Assembly: GCA_943736015.1 (NCBI GenBank) | Contig: OX031065.1 | Location: 23,078,427 to 23,142,426, forward strand | From: Tridacna crocea | Taxonomy: Eukaryota > Mollusca > Bivalvia > Cardiida > Cardiidae | Length of the DNA: 64,000 bases | Direction of reading: 5' to 3' | In this document: piece after piece, positions 46,707 through 59,661 of the stretch | How the letters are laid out: every line of letters begins with the position of its first letter | How positions within the stretch are numbered: the stretch's first letter is position 1 | Made by a program: the position numbers and the translations under genes | The notes under the pieces: model-generated | What the model was told of the DNA's origin: nothing | Seen by the model: the letters and a program-made list of their open reading frames with translations, nothing else | The model's database searches: none

Positions 46707-48325
46707 AACTGGAAAAAGTTTCTGCAACAGCAACCCGTTGCTTCTGAATTCTATGTTTTTGCGCAGCAGTTAAACCTAACATTGACTTTTGACTCGCAAG
46801 GTCACCAAAATTGACCCTGGTAAGAAAACAGGGAAACATTCGGTTTACCTTTCTTTGATTTGTGCAACAGGTAGCAGTTGCCTCCGAAAGTGTCCGAGTT
46901 GATTTTACAATTTTATGCGCAGCACGTAACCATCACGTATGGGGGACATAGTCATCGTAACCAAATCAATGGCCCTAGTGAGAGAAAACGAAAAAGAAAA
47001 ATCCCTATGATTGACTTGAATGACAGACCTGTTGTCTGCTACAAAATGTTCCATAAGTCCATGTTTCATGTTTTCGCGGATGCGTAAATGGAACCTATGA
47101 GACGGTAGTCAACGTAAATGGTTTGTTGCCATAGTATAAAGACAACGGAGGGAAAAAAAAAAAAAAAAATGTCGGAAATTTTGTTCCCTACATTTGACTT
47201 AAGAAACATGTGTCGTCTGCCACGAAATGTTCCCTGAGTCGATTTTTCATGTTTTTCGCGGATACGTAAGTGGCACCTATGAGAGACGGTAGTCTACGTA
47301 AATGGGTATGTCGTCACGGTATAAAGAGATTGGAGAGAAAAAATATATTAGAAATTTAGTTCTCTTTGTTTGACTTATGCAGTTGCTACTGAAAGAGTCT
47401 TCAGTCTTTTTTTAGCCACTTGTCACATTATTTCCTGGTGTTTTCGCATGTGCGTAACTGGCACGTATGAAACGGTAGTCAATGTAACTGGGTTTCCTGT
47501 TGCGGTTTGAAGAGATTAGAAGAATTACGCTTCAATGCCCTTTGTTTGATTCATGCAATAGGAATCAATTGCTACTGAAAGAGTATTCAGTCTTTTTTTA
47601 GCCACTTGTCACATTCATTTCTGGGTTTTTTGCACTGTACATTGATCATTTTGGCTTATTCAATGTGCAGAATTTAATGTGGTCTGAGTCAGAAAATCTA
47701 ATTAAGGGATAAAGGGGCATGAAGGGTTTATTTCAAGGGAAGTAACTCTTGCAGGGGGGGCTTGAAAAGACCAAAACAAGGTCTTCTGCCACCCTGTTCT
47801 CTTAAATTTTGGCCCTTTTTCAGTGAAATCTGGCATGTGTGGATGGTGCATGCCTGGCAGTTTGCCAAGGACTGCACAGCAGCCTTCAAAGGAGACTTTA
47901 AATCCACTTTTATGCCGTTTTTTGTTCACTGTTTTCTATTGATATATTAGGGCGCCATTTTGAAGTAATTTTCAAGCTCTCTGATTGGCTGATTGGGCCC
48001 AGCTTTGAATTTCTCAAAGCCTCTGATTGGCTGACTGGGCCCAGCTTTGAATTTCTCGAAGCCTCTGATTGGCTGACTGGGCCCCATGCTGATTTCCTTA
48101 TTAACCTTTTACCACACAATGACGCCTTTTTACACACCCGAAAGAGAAAGCTTTTGAAAATAATCTGAGAAAAGGAGACAATGCAGGTTACCAGCATTTT
48201 CTCCTTTTCCCACAATGTTTTCTACCCTATCGAAGAAAAAATGGATTATTGCTTATTCTTACGTCTTATTGTATCTTTATGGCCTATTTTCAAATTCTTC
48301 AAACTAGAACAAGATTTTTTTTTTT
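46707..48325 (+). repeat. Satellite unit U30 (1,619 bp)
   Basis: TTTCTGCAAC (T at 46723) and CTGTTGTCTG (T at 47033) are CpG transitions. CCATAGTAT near 47133 destroys the regular NcoI site. GGCATGAAGGG near 47719 as in U24 and U26. Confidence 0.97.
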
Positions 48326-49944
48326 AACTGGAAAAAGTTTCCGCAACAGCAACCCGTTGCTTCTGAATTCTATGTTTTTGCGCAGCAGTTAAACCTAACA
48401 TTGACTTTTGACTCGCAAGGTCACCAAAATTGACCCTGGTAAGAAAACAGGGAAACATTCGGTTTACCTTTCTTTGATTTGTGCAACAGGTAGCAGTTGC
48501 CTCCGAAAGTGTCCGAGTTGATTTTACAATTTTATGCGCAGCACGTAACCATCACGTATGGGGGACATAGTCATCGTAACCAAATCAATGGCCCTAGTGA
48601 GAGAAAACGAAAAAGAAAAATCCCTATGATTGACTTGAATGACAGACCTGTCGTCTGCTACAAAATGTTCCATAAGTCCATGTTTCATGTTTTCGCCGAT
48701 GCGTAAATGGAACCTATGAGACGGTAGTCAACGTAAATGGTTTGTTGCCATGGTATAAAGACAACGGAGGGGAAAAAAAGAAAAAAAAATGTCGGAAATT
48801 TTGTTCCCTACATTTGACTTAAGAAACATGTGTCGTCTGCCACGAAATGTTCCCTGAGTCGATTTTTCATGTTTTTCGCGGATACGTAAGTGGCACCTAT
48901 GAGAGACGGTAGTCTACGTAAATGGGTATGTCGTCACGGTATAAAGAGATTGGAGAGAAAAAATATATTAGAAATTTAGTTCTCTTTGTTTGACTTATGC
49001 AGTTGCTACTGAAAGAGTCTTCAGTCTTTTTTTAGCCACTTGTCACATTATTTCCTGGTGTTTTCGCATGTGCGTAACTGGCACGTATAAAACGGTAGTC
49101 AATGTAACTGGGTTTCCTGTTGCGGTTTGAAGAGATTAGAAGAATTACGCTTCAATGCCCTTTGTTTGATTCATGCAATAGGAATCAATTGCTACTGAAA
49201 GAGTATTCAGTCTTTTTTTAGCCACTTGTCACATTCATTTCTGGGTTTTTTGCACTGTACATTGATCATTTTGGCTTATTCAATGTGCAGAATTTAATGT
49301 GGTCTGAGTCAGAAAATCTAATTAAGGGATAAAGGGGCATCAAGGGTTTATTTCAAGGGAAGTAACTCTTGCAGGGGGGCTTGAAAAGACCAAAACAAGG
49401 TCTTCTGCCACCCTGTTCTCTTAAATTTTGGCCCTTTTTCAGTGAAATCTGGCATGTGTGGATGGTGCATGCCTGGCAGTTTGCCAAGGACTGCACAGCA
49501 GCCTTCAAAGGAGACTTTAAATCCACTTTTATGCCGTTTTTTGTTCACTGTTTTCTATTGATATATTAGGGCGCCATTTTGAAGTAATTTTCAAGCTCTC
49601 TGATTGGCTGATTGGGCCCAGCTTTGAATTTCTCGAAGCCTCTGATTGGCTGACTGGGCCCAGCTTTGAATTTCTCGAAGCCTCTGATTGGCTGACTGGG
49701 CCCCATGCTGATTTCCTTATTAACCTTTTACCACACAATGACGCCTTTTTACACACCCGAAAGAGAAAGCTTTTGAAAATAATCTGAGAAAAGGAGACAA
49801 TGCAGGTTACCAGCATTTTCTCCTTTTCCCACAATGTTTTCTACCCTATCTAAGAAAAAATGGATTATTGCTTATTCTTACGTCTTATTGTATCTTTATG
49901 GCCTATTTTCAAATTCTTCAAACTAGAACAAGTTTTTTTTTTTT
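48326..49944 (+). repeat. Satellite unit U31 (1,619 bp)
   Basis: CGCCGATG near 48696, a G-interrupted A-run near 48780, ACGTATAAAACGG near 49084 and CTATCTAAG near 49850. All four are shared only with U32. Confidence 0.97.
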
Positions 49945-51562
49945 AACTGGAAAAAGTTTCCGCAACAGCAACCCGTTGCTTCTGAATTCTATGTTTTTGC
50001 GCAGCAGTTAAACCTAACATTGACTTTTGACTCGCAAGGTCACCAAAATTGACCCTGGTAAGAAAACAGGGAAACATTCGGTTTACCTTTCTTTGATTTG
50101 TGCAACAGGTAGCAGTTGCCTCCGAAAGTGTCCGAGTTGATTTTACAATTTTATGCGCAGCACGTAACCATCACGTATGGGGGACATAGTCATCGTAACC
50201 AAATCAATGGCCCTAGTGAGAGAAAACGAAAAAGAAAAATCCCTATGATTGACTTGAATGACAGACCTGTCGTCTGCTACAAAATGTTCCATAAGTCCAT
50301 GTTTCATGTTTTCGCCGATGCGTAAATGGAACCTATGAGACGGTAGTCAACGTAAATGGTTTGTTGCCATGGTATAAAGACAACGGAGGGGAAAAAAAGA
50401 AAAAAAAATGTCGGAAATTTTGTTCCCTACATTTGACTTAAGAAACATGTGTCGTCTGCCACGAAATGTTCCCTGAGTCGATTTTTCATGTTTTTCGTGG
50501 ATACGTAAGTGGCACCTATGAGAGACGGTAGTCTACGTAAATGGGTATGTCGTCACGGTATAAAGAGATTGGAGAGAAAAAATATATTAGAAATTTAGTT
50601 CTCTTTGTTTGACTTATGCAGTTGCTACTGAAAGAGTCTTCAGTCTTTTTTTAGCCACTTGTCACATTATTTCCTGGTGTTTTCGCATGTGCGTAACTGG
50701 CACGTATAAAACGGTAGTCAATGTAACTGGGTTTCCTGTTGCGGTTTGAAGAGATTAGAAGAATTACGCTTCAATGCCCTTTGTTTGATTCATGCAATAG
50801 GAATCAATTGCTACTGTAAGAGTATTCAGTCTTTTTTTAGCCACTTGTCACATTCATTTCTGGGTTTGTTGCACTGTACATTGATCATTTTGGCTTATTT
50901 AATGTGCAGAATTTAATGTGATCTGAGTCAGGAAATCTAATTAAGGGATAAAGGGGCATCAAGGGTTTATTTCAAGGGAAGTAACTCTTGCAGGGGGGCT
51001 TGAAAAGACCAAAACAAGGTCTTCTGCCACCCTGTTCTCTTAAATTTTGGCCCTTTTTCAGTGAAATCTGGCATGTGTGGATGGTGCATGCCTGGCAGTT
51101 TGCCAAGGACTGCACAGCAGCCTTCAAAGGAGACTTTAAATCCACTTTTATGCCGTTTTTTGTTCACTGTTTTCTATTGATATATTAGGGCGCCATTTTG
51201 AAGTAATTTTCAAGCTCTCTGATTAGCTGATTGGGCCCAGCTTTGAATTTCTCGAAGCCTCTGATTGGCTGACTGGGCCCAGCTTTGAATTTCTCGAAGC
51301 CTCTGATTGGCTGACTGGGCCCCATGCTGATTTCCTTATTAACCTTTTACCACACAATGACGCCTTTTTACACACCCGAAAGAGAAAGCTTTTGAAAATA
51401 ATCTGAGAAAAGGAGACAATGCAGGTTACCAGCATTTTCTCCTTTTCCCACAATGTTTTCTACCCTATCTAAGAAAAAATGGATTATTGCTTATTCTTAC
51501 GTCTTATTGTATCTTTATGGCCTATTTTCAAATTCTTCAAACTACAACAAGTTTTTTTTTTT
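49945..51562 (+). repeat. Satellite unit U32 (1,618 bp, many private changes)
   Basis: Shares four markers with U31 but adds TTCGTGG at 50498, ACTGTAAG near 50816, GGGTTTGTTG near 50868, TTATTTAATG near 50900, GTGATCTGAGTCAGG near 50921, GATTAGCTG near 51224 and ACTACAACAAG near 51543. GATTAGCTG destroys the first CCAAT box. Confidence 0.97.
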
Positions 51563-53184
51563 AACTGGAAAAAGTTTCCGCAACAGCAACCCGTTGCTTC
51601 TGAATTCTATGTTTTTGCGCAGCAGTTAAACCTAACATTGACTTTTGACTCGCAAGGTCACCAAAATTGACCCTGGTAAGAAAACAGGGAAACATTCGGT
51701 TTACCTTTCTTTGATTTGTGCAACAGGTAGCAGTTGCCTCCGAAAGTGTCCGAGTTGATTTTACAATTTTATGCGCAGCACGTAACCATCACGTATGGGG
51801 GACATAGTCATCGTAACCAAATCAATGGCCCTAGTGAGAGAAAACGAAAAAGAAAAATCCCTATGATTGACTTGAATGACAGACCTGTCGTCTGCTACAA
51901 AATGTTCCATAAGTCCATGTTTCATGTTTTCGCGGATGCGTAAATGGAACCTATGAGACGGTAGTCAACGTAAATGGTTTGTTGCCATGGTATAAAGACA
52001 ACGGAGGGGGAAAAAAAAAAAAAAAAAATGTCGGAAATTTTGTTCCCTACATTTGACTTAAGAAACATGTGTCGTCTGCCACGAAATGTTCCCTGAGTCA
52101 ATTTTTCATGTTTTTCGCGGATACGTAAGTGGCACCTATGAGAGACGGTAGTCTACGTAAATGGGTATGTCGTCACGGTATAAAGAGATTGGAGAGAAAA
52201 AATATATTAGAAATTTAGTTCTCTTTGTTTGACTTATGCAGTTGCTACTGAAAGAGTCTTCAGTCTTTTTTTAGCCACTTGTCACATTATTTCCTGGTGT
52301 TTTCGCATGTGCGTAACTGGCACGTATGAAACGGTAGTCAATGTAACTGGGTTTCCTGTTGCGGTTTGAAGAGATTAGAAGAATTACACTTCAATGCCCT
52401 TTGTTTGATTCATGCAATAGGAATCAATTGCTACTGAAAGAGTATTCAGTCTTTTTTTAGCCACTTGTCACATTCATTTCTGTTTTTTTTGCACTGTACA
52501 TTGATCATTTTGGCTTATTCAATGTGCAGAATTTAATGTGGTCTGAGTCAGAAAATCTAATTAAGGGATAAAGGGGCATCAAGGGTTTATTTCAAGGGAA
52601 GTAACTCTTGCAGGGGGGGCTTGAAAAGACCAAAACAAGGTCTTCTGCCACCCTGTTCTCTTAAATTTTGGCCCTTTTTCAGTGAAATCTGGCATGTGTG
52701 GATGGTGCATGCCTGGCAGTTTGCCAAGGACTGCACAGCAGCCTTCAAAGGAGACTTTAAATCCACTTTTATGCCGTTTTTTGTTCACTGTTTTCTATTG
52801 ATATATTAGGGCGCCATTTTGAAGTAATTTTCAAGCTCTCTGATTGGCTGATTGGGCCCAGCTTTGAATTTCTCAAAGCCTCTGATTGGCTGACTGGGCC
52901 CAGCTTTGAATTTCTCGAAGCCTCTGATTGGCTGACTGGGCCCCATGCTGATTTCCTTATTAACCTTTTACCACACAATGACGCCTTTTTACACACCCGA
53001 AAGAGAAAGCTTTTGAAAATAATCTGAGAAAAGGAGACAATGCAGGTTACCAGCATTTTCTCCTTTTCCCACAATGTTTTCTACCCTATCGAAGAAAAAA
53101 TGGATTATTGCTTATTCTTACGTCTTATTGTATCTTTATGGCCTATTTTCAAATTCTTCAAACTAGAACAAGATTTTTTTTTTT
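51563..53184 (+). repeat. Satellite unit U33 (1,622 bp, longest)
   Basis: GAGGGGG plus a long A-run near 52005, GAGTCAATTT at 52100 and ATTACACTTC at 52388 (both CpG transitions), all shared with U34. TCTGTTTTTTTTGC near 52482. Confidence 0.97.
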
Positions 53185-54805
53185 AACTGGAAAAAGTTTC
53201 CGCAACAGCAACCCGTTGCTTCTGAATTCTATGTTTTTGCGCAGCAGTTAAACCTAACATTGACTTTTGACTCGCAAGGTCACCAAAATTGACCCTGGTA
53301 AGAAAACAGGGAAACATTCGGTTTACCTTTCTTTGATTTGTGCAACAGGTAGCAGTTGCCTCCGAAAGTGTCCGAGTTGATTTTACAATTTTATGCGCAG
53401 CACGTAACCATCACGTATGGGGGACATAGTCATCGTAACCAAATCAATGGCCCTAGTGAGAGAAAACGAAAAAGAAAAATCCCTATGATTGACTTGAATG
53501 ACAGACCTGTCGTCTGCTACAAAATGTTCCATAAGTCCATGTTTCATGTTTTCGCGGATGCGTAAATGGAACCTATGAGACGGTAGTCAATGTAAATGGT
53601 TTGTTGCCATGGTATAAAGACAACAGAGGGGGAAAAAAAAAAAAAAAAAATGTCGGAAATTTTGTTCCCTACATTTGACTTAAGAAACATGTGTCGTCTG
53701 CCACGAAATGTTCCCTGAGTCAATTTTTCATGTTTTTCGCGGATACGTAAGTGGCACCTATGAGAGACGGTAGTCTACGTAAATGGGTATGTCGTCACGG
53801 TATAAAGAGATTGGAGAGAAAAAATATATTAGAAATTTAGTTCTCTTTGTTTGACTTATGCAGTTGCTACTGAAAGAGTCTTCAGTCTTTTTTTAGCCAC
53901 TTGTCACATTATTTCCTGGTGTTTTCGCATGTGCGTAACTGGCACGTATGAAACGGTAGTCAATGTAACTGGGTTTCCTGTTGCGGTTTGAAGAGATTAG
54001 AAGAATTACACTTCAATGCCCTTTGTTTGATTCATGCAATAGGAATCAATTGCTACTGAAAGAGTATTCAGTCTTTTTTTAGCCACTTGTCACATTCATT
54101 TCTGGTTTTTTTGCACTGTACATTGATCATTTTGGCTTATTCAATGTGCAGAATTTAATGTGGTCTGAGTCAGAAAATCTAATTAAGGGATAAAGGGGCA
54201 TCAAGGGTTTATTTCAAGGGAAGTAACTCTTGCAGGGGGGGCTTGAAAAGACCAAAACAAGGTCTTCTGCCACCCTGTTCTCTTAAATTTTGGCCCTTTT
54301 TCAGTGAAATCTGGCATGTGTGGATGGTGCATGCCTGGCAGTTTGCCAAGGACTGCACAGCAGCCTTCAAAGGAGACTTTAAATCCACTTTTATGCCGTT
54401 TTTTGTTCACTGTTTTCTATTGATATATTAGGGCGCCATTTTGAAGTAATTTTCAAGCTCTCTGATTGGCTGATTGGGCCCAGCTTTGAATTTCTCAAAG
54501 CCTCTGATTGGCTGACTGGGCCCAGCTTTGAATTTCTCGAAGCCTCTGATTGGCTGACTGGGCCCCATGCTGATTTCCTTATTAACCTTTTACCACACAA
54601 TGACGCCTTTTTACACACCCGAAAGAGAAAGCTTTTGAAAATAATCTGAGAAAAGGAGACAATGCAGGTTACCAGCATTTTCTCCTTTTCCCACAATGTT
54701 TTCTACCCTATCGAAGAAAAAATGGATTATTGCTTATTCTTACGTCTTATTGTATCTTTATGGCCTATTTTCAAATTCTTCAAACTAGAACAAGATATTT
54801 TTTTT
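53185..54805 (+). repeat. Satellite unit U34 (1,621 bp)
   Basis: Shares the U33 markers and TCTGGTTTTTTTGC near 54102, one step short of the U33 version. GTCAATGTAAATGG at 53591 and CAACAGAGG at 53625 are private CpG transitions. GATATTTTTTT ends the unit. Confidence 0.97.
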
Positions 54806-56423
54806 AACTGGAAAAAGTTTCCGCAACAGCAACCCGTTGCTTCTGAATTCTATGTTTTTGCGCAGCAGTTAAACCTAACATTGACTTTTGACTCGCAAGG
54901 TCACCAAAATTGACCCTGGTAAGAAAACAGGGAAACATTCGGTTTACCTTTCTTTGATTTGTGCAACAGGTAGCAGTTGCCTCCGAAAGTGTCCGAGTTG
55001 ATTTTACAATTTTATGCGCAGCACGTAACCATCACGTATGGGGGACATAGTCATCGTAACCAAATCAATGGCCCTAGTGAGAGAAAACGAAAAAGAAAAA
55101 TCCCTATGATTGACTTGAATGACAGACCTGTCGTCTGCTACAAAATGTTCCATAAGTTCATGTTTCATGTTTTCGCGGATGCGTAAATGGAACCTATGAG
55201 ACGGTAGTCAACGTAAATGGTTTGTTGCCATGGTATAAAGACAACGGAGGGGAAAAAAAAAAAAAAATGTCGGAAATTTTGTTCCCTACATTTGACTTAA
55301 GAAACATGTGTCGTCTGCCACGAAATGTTCCCTGAGTCGATTTTTCATGTTTTTCGCGGATACGTAAGTGGCACCTATGAGAGACGGTAGTCTACGTAAA
55401 TGGGTATGTCGTCACGGTATAAAGAGATTGGAGAGAAAAAATATATTAGAAATTTAGTTCTCTTTGTTTGACTTATGCAGTTGCTACTGAAAGAGTCTTC
55501 AGTCTTTTTTTAGCCACTTGTCACATTATTTCCTGGTGTTTTCGCATGTGCGTAACTGGCACGTATGAAACGGTAGTCAATGTAACTGGGTTTCCTGTTG
55601 CGGTTTGAAGAGATTAGAAGAATTACGCTTCAATGCCCTTTGTTTGATTCATGCAATAGGAATCAATTGCGACTGAAAGAGTATTCAGTCTTTTTTTAGC
55701 CACTTGTCACATTCATTTCTGGGTTTTTTGCACTGTACATTGATCATTTTGGCTTATTCAATGTGCAGAATTTAATGTGGTCTGAGTCAGAAAATCTAAT
55801 TAAGGGATAAAGGGGCATCAAGGGTTTATTTCAAGGGAAGTAACTCTTGCAGGGGGGGCTTGAAAAGACCAAAACAAGGTCTTCTGCCACCCTGTTCTCT
55901 TAAATTTTGGCCCTTTTTCTGTGAAATCTGGCATGTGTGGATGGTGCATGCCTGGCAGTTTGCCAAGGACTGCACAGCAGCCTTCAAAGGAGACTTTAAA
56001 TCCACTTTTATGCCGTTTTTTGTTCACTGTTTTCTATTGATATATTAGGGCGCCATTTTGAAGTAATTTTCAAGCTCTCTGATTGGCTGATTGGGCCCAG
56101 CTTTGAATTTCTCAAAGCCTCTGATTGGCTGACTGGGCCCAGCTTTGAATTTCTCGAAGCCTCTGATTGGCTGACTGGGCCCCATGCTGATTTCCTTATT
56201 AACCTTTTACCATACAATGACGCCTTTTTACACACCCGAAAGAGAAAGCTTTTGAAAATAATCTGAGAAAAGGAGACAATGCAGGTTACCAGCATTTTCT
56301 CCTTTTCCCACAATGTTTTCTACCCTATCGAAGAAAAAATGGATTATTGCTTATTCTTACGTCTTATTGTATCTTTATGGCCTATTTTCAAATTCTTCAA
56401 ACTAGAACAAGATTTTTTTTTTT
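54806..56423 (+). repeat. Satellite unit U35 (1,618 bp)
   Basis: AAGTTCATG near 55157 and TTGCGACTG near 55669 are private. CTTTTTCTGTG near 55919 and ACCATACAATG near 56212 are shared with U38. Confidence 0.97.
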
Positions 56424-58041
56424 AACTGGAAAAAGTTTCCGCAACAGCAACCCGTTGCTTCTGAATTCTATGTTTTTGCGCAGCAGTTAAACCTAACATT
56501 GACTTTTGACTCGCAAGGTCACCAAAATTGACCCTGGTAAGAAAACAGGGAAACATTCGGTTTACCTTTCTTTGATTTGTGCAACAGGTAGCAGTTGCCT
56601 CCGAAAGTGTCCGAGTTGATTTTACAATTTTATGCGCAGCACGTAACCATCACGTATGGGGGACATAGTCATCGTAACCAAATCAATGGCCCTAGTGAGA
56701 GAAAACGAAAAAGAAAAATCCCTATGATTGACTGGAATGATAGACCTGTCGTCTGCTACAAAATGTTCCATAAGTCCATGTTTCATGTTTTCGCGGATGC
56801 GTAAATGGAACCTATGAGACGGTAGTCAACGTAAATGGTTTGTTGCCATGGTATAAAGATAACGGAGGGGAAAAAAAAAAAAAAATGTCGGAAATTTTGT
56901 TCCCTACATTTGACTTAAGAAACATGTGTCGTCTGCCACGAAATGTTCCCTGAGTCGATTTTTCATGTTTTTCGCGAATACGTAAGTGGCACCTATGAGA
57001 GACGGTAGTCTACGTAAATGGGTATGTCGTCACGGTATAAAGAGATTGGAGAGAAAAAATATATTAGAAATTTAGTTCTCTTTGTTTGACTTATGCAGTT
57101 GCTACTGAAAGAGTCTTCAGTCTTTTTTTAGCCACTTGTCACATTATTTCCTGGTGTTTTCGCATGTGCGTAACTGGCACGTATGAAACGGTAGTCAATG
57201 TAACTGGGTTTCCTGTTGCGGTTTGAAGAGATTAGAAGAATTACGCTTCAATGCCCTTTGTTTGATTCATGCAATAGGAATCAATTGCTACCGAAAGAGT
57301 ATTCAGTCTTTTTTTAGCCACTTGTCACATTCATTTCTGGGTTTTTTGCACTGTACATTGATCATTTTGGCTTATTCAATGTGCAGAATTTAATGTGGTC
57401 TGAGTCAGAAAATCTAATTAAGGGATAAAGGGGCATCAAGGGTTTATTTCAAGGGAAGTAACTCTTGCAGGGGGGGCTTGAAAAGACCAAAACAAGGTCT
57501 TCTGCCACCCTGTTCTCTTAAATTTTGGCCCTTTTTCAGTGAAATCTGGCATGTGTGGATGGTGCATGCCTGGCAGTTTGCCAAGGACTGCACAGCAGCC
57601 TTCAAAGGAGACTTTAAATCCACTTTTATGCCGTTTTTTGTTCACTGTTTTCTATTGATATATTAGGGCGCCATTTTGAAGTAATTTTCAAGCTCTCTGA
57701 TTGGCTGATTGGGCCCAGCTTTGAATTTCTCGAAGCCTCTGATTGGCTGACTGGGCCCAGCTTTGAATTTCTCGAAGCCTCTGATTGGCTGACTGGGCCC
57801 CATGCTGATTTCCTTATTAACCTTTTACCACACAATGACGCCTTTTTACACAACCGAAAGAGAAAGCTTTTGAAAATAATCTGAGAAAAGGAGACAATGC
57901 AGGTTACCAGCATTTTCTCCTTTTCCCACAATGTTTTCTACCCTATCGAAGAAAAAATGGATTATTGCTTATTCTTACGTCTTATTGTATCTTTATGGCC
58001 TATTTTCAAATTCTTCAAACTAGAACAAGATTTTTTTTTTT
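56424..58041 (+). repeat. Satellite unit U36 (1,618 bp)
   Basis: GACTGGAATGATAG near 56733, AAAGATAACGG near 56857, CGCGAATACG near 56975, GCTACCGAAAG near 57288 and CACAACCGAAAG near 57851. All recur in U39. Confidence 0.97.
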
Positions 58042-59661
58042 AACTGGAAAAAGTTTCCGCAACAGCAACCCGTTGCTTCTGAATTCTATGTTTTTGGGCA
58101 GCAGTTAAACCTAACATTGACTTTTGACTCGCAAGGTCACCAAAATTGACCCTGGTAAGAAAACAGGGAAACATTCGGTTTACCTTTCTTTGATTTGTGC
58201 AACAGGTAGCAGTTGCCTCCGAAAGTGTCCGAGTTGATTTTACAATTTTATGCGCAGCACGTAACCATTACGTATGGGGGACATAGTCATCGTAACCAAA
58301 TCAATGGCCCTAGTGAGAGAAAACAAAAAAGAAAAATCCCTATGATTGACTTGAATGACAGACCTGTCGTCTGCTACAAAATGTTCCATAAGTCCATGTT
58401 TCATGTTTTCGCGGATGCGTAAATGGAACCTATCAGACGGTAGTCAACGTAAATGGTTTGTTGCCATGGTATAAAGACAACGGAGGGGAAAAAAAAAAAA
58501 AAAAATGTCGGAAATTTTGTTCCCTACATTTGACTTAAGAAACATGTGTCGTCTGCCACGAAATGTTCCCTGAGTCGATTTTTCATGTTTTTCGCGGATA
58601 CGTAAGTGGCACCTATGAGAGACGATAGTCTACGTAAATGGGTATGTCGTCACGGTATAAAGAGATTGGAGAGAAAAAATATATTAGAAATTTAGTTCTC
58701 TTTGTTTGACTTATGCAGTTGCTACTGAAAGAGTCTTCAGTCTTTTTTTAGCCACTTGTCACATTATTTCCTGGTGTTTTCGCATGTGCGTAACTGGCAC
58801 GTATGAAACGGTAGTCAATGTAACTGGGTTTCCTGTTGCGGTTTGAAGAGATTAGAAGAATTACGCTTCAATGCCCTTTGTTTGATTCATGCAATAGGAA
58901 TCAATTGCTACTGAAAGAGTATTCAGTCTTTTTTTAGCCACTTGTCACATTCATTTCTGGGTTTTTTGCACTGTACATTGATCATTTTGGCTTATTCAAT
59001 GTGCAGAATTTAATGTGGTCTGAGTCAGAAAATCTAATTAAGGGATAAAGGGGCATCAAGGGTTTATTTCAAGGGAAGTAACTCTTGCAGGGGGGGCTTG
59101 AAAAGACCAAAACAAGGTCTTCTGCCACCCTGTTCTCTTAAATTTTGGCCCTTTTTCAGTGAAATCTGGCATGTGTGGATGGTGCATGCCTGGCAGTTTG
59201 CCAAGGACTGCACAGCAGCCTTCAAAGGAGACTTTAAATCCACTTTTATGCCGTTTTTTGTTCACTGTTTTCTATTGATATATTAGGGCGCCATTTTGAA
59301 GTAATTTTCAAGCTCTCTGATTGGCTGATTGGGCCCAGCTTTGAATTTCTCGAAGCCTCTGATTGGCTGACTGGGCCCAGCTTTGAATTTCTCGAAGCCT
59401 CTGATTGGCTGACTGGGCCCCATGCTGATTTCCTTATTAACCTTTTACCACACAATGACGCCTTTTTACACACCCGAAAGAGAAAGCTTTTAAAAATAAT
59501 CTGAGAAAAGGAGACAATGCAGGTTACCAGCATTTTCTTCTTTTCCCACAATGTTTTCTACCCTATCGAAGAAAAAATGGATTATTGCTTATTCTTACGT
59601 CTTATTGTATCTTTATGGCCTATTTTCAAATTCTTCAAACTAGAACAAGATTTTTTTTTTT
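58042..59661 (+). repeat. Satellite unit U37 (1,620 bp)
   Basis: TTTGGGCAGC near 58096, CCATTACGTATG near 58266, CTATCAGACGG near 58432 and GACGATAGTC near 58622. All recur in U40. TTTTAAAAATAATC near 59490 and TTTTCTTCTTTTC near 59537 lie beyond what is visible of U40. Confidence 0.97.

Larger units (their letters stand above)
48326..51562 (+). repeat. Monomer duplication U31 / U32
   Basis: Four markers found nowhere else in the window are shared by these neighbours (CGCCGATG, the G-interrupted A-run, ACGTATAAAACGG, CTATCTAAG). Confidence 0.85.
51563..54805 (+). repeat. Monomer duplication U33 / U34
   Basis: Both units share GAGGGGG before the A-run, GAGTCAATTT, ATTACACTTC and a T-rich change in TCTGGGTTTTTTGC, all absent elsewhere in the window. 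Confidence 0.85.
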
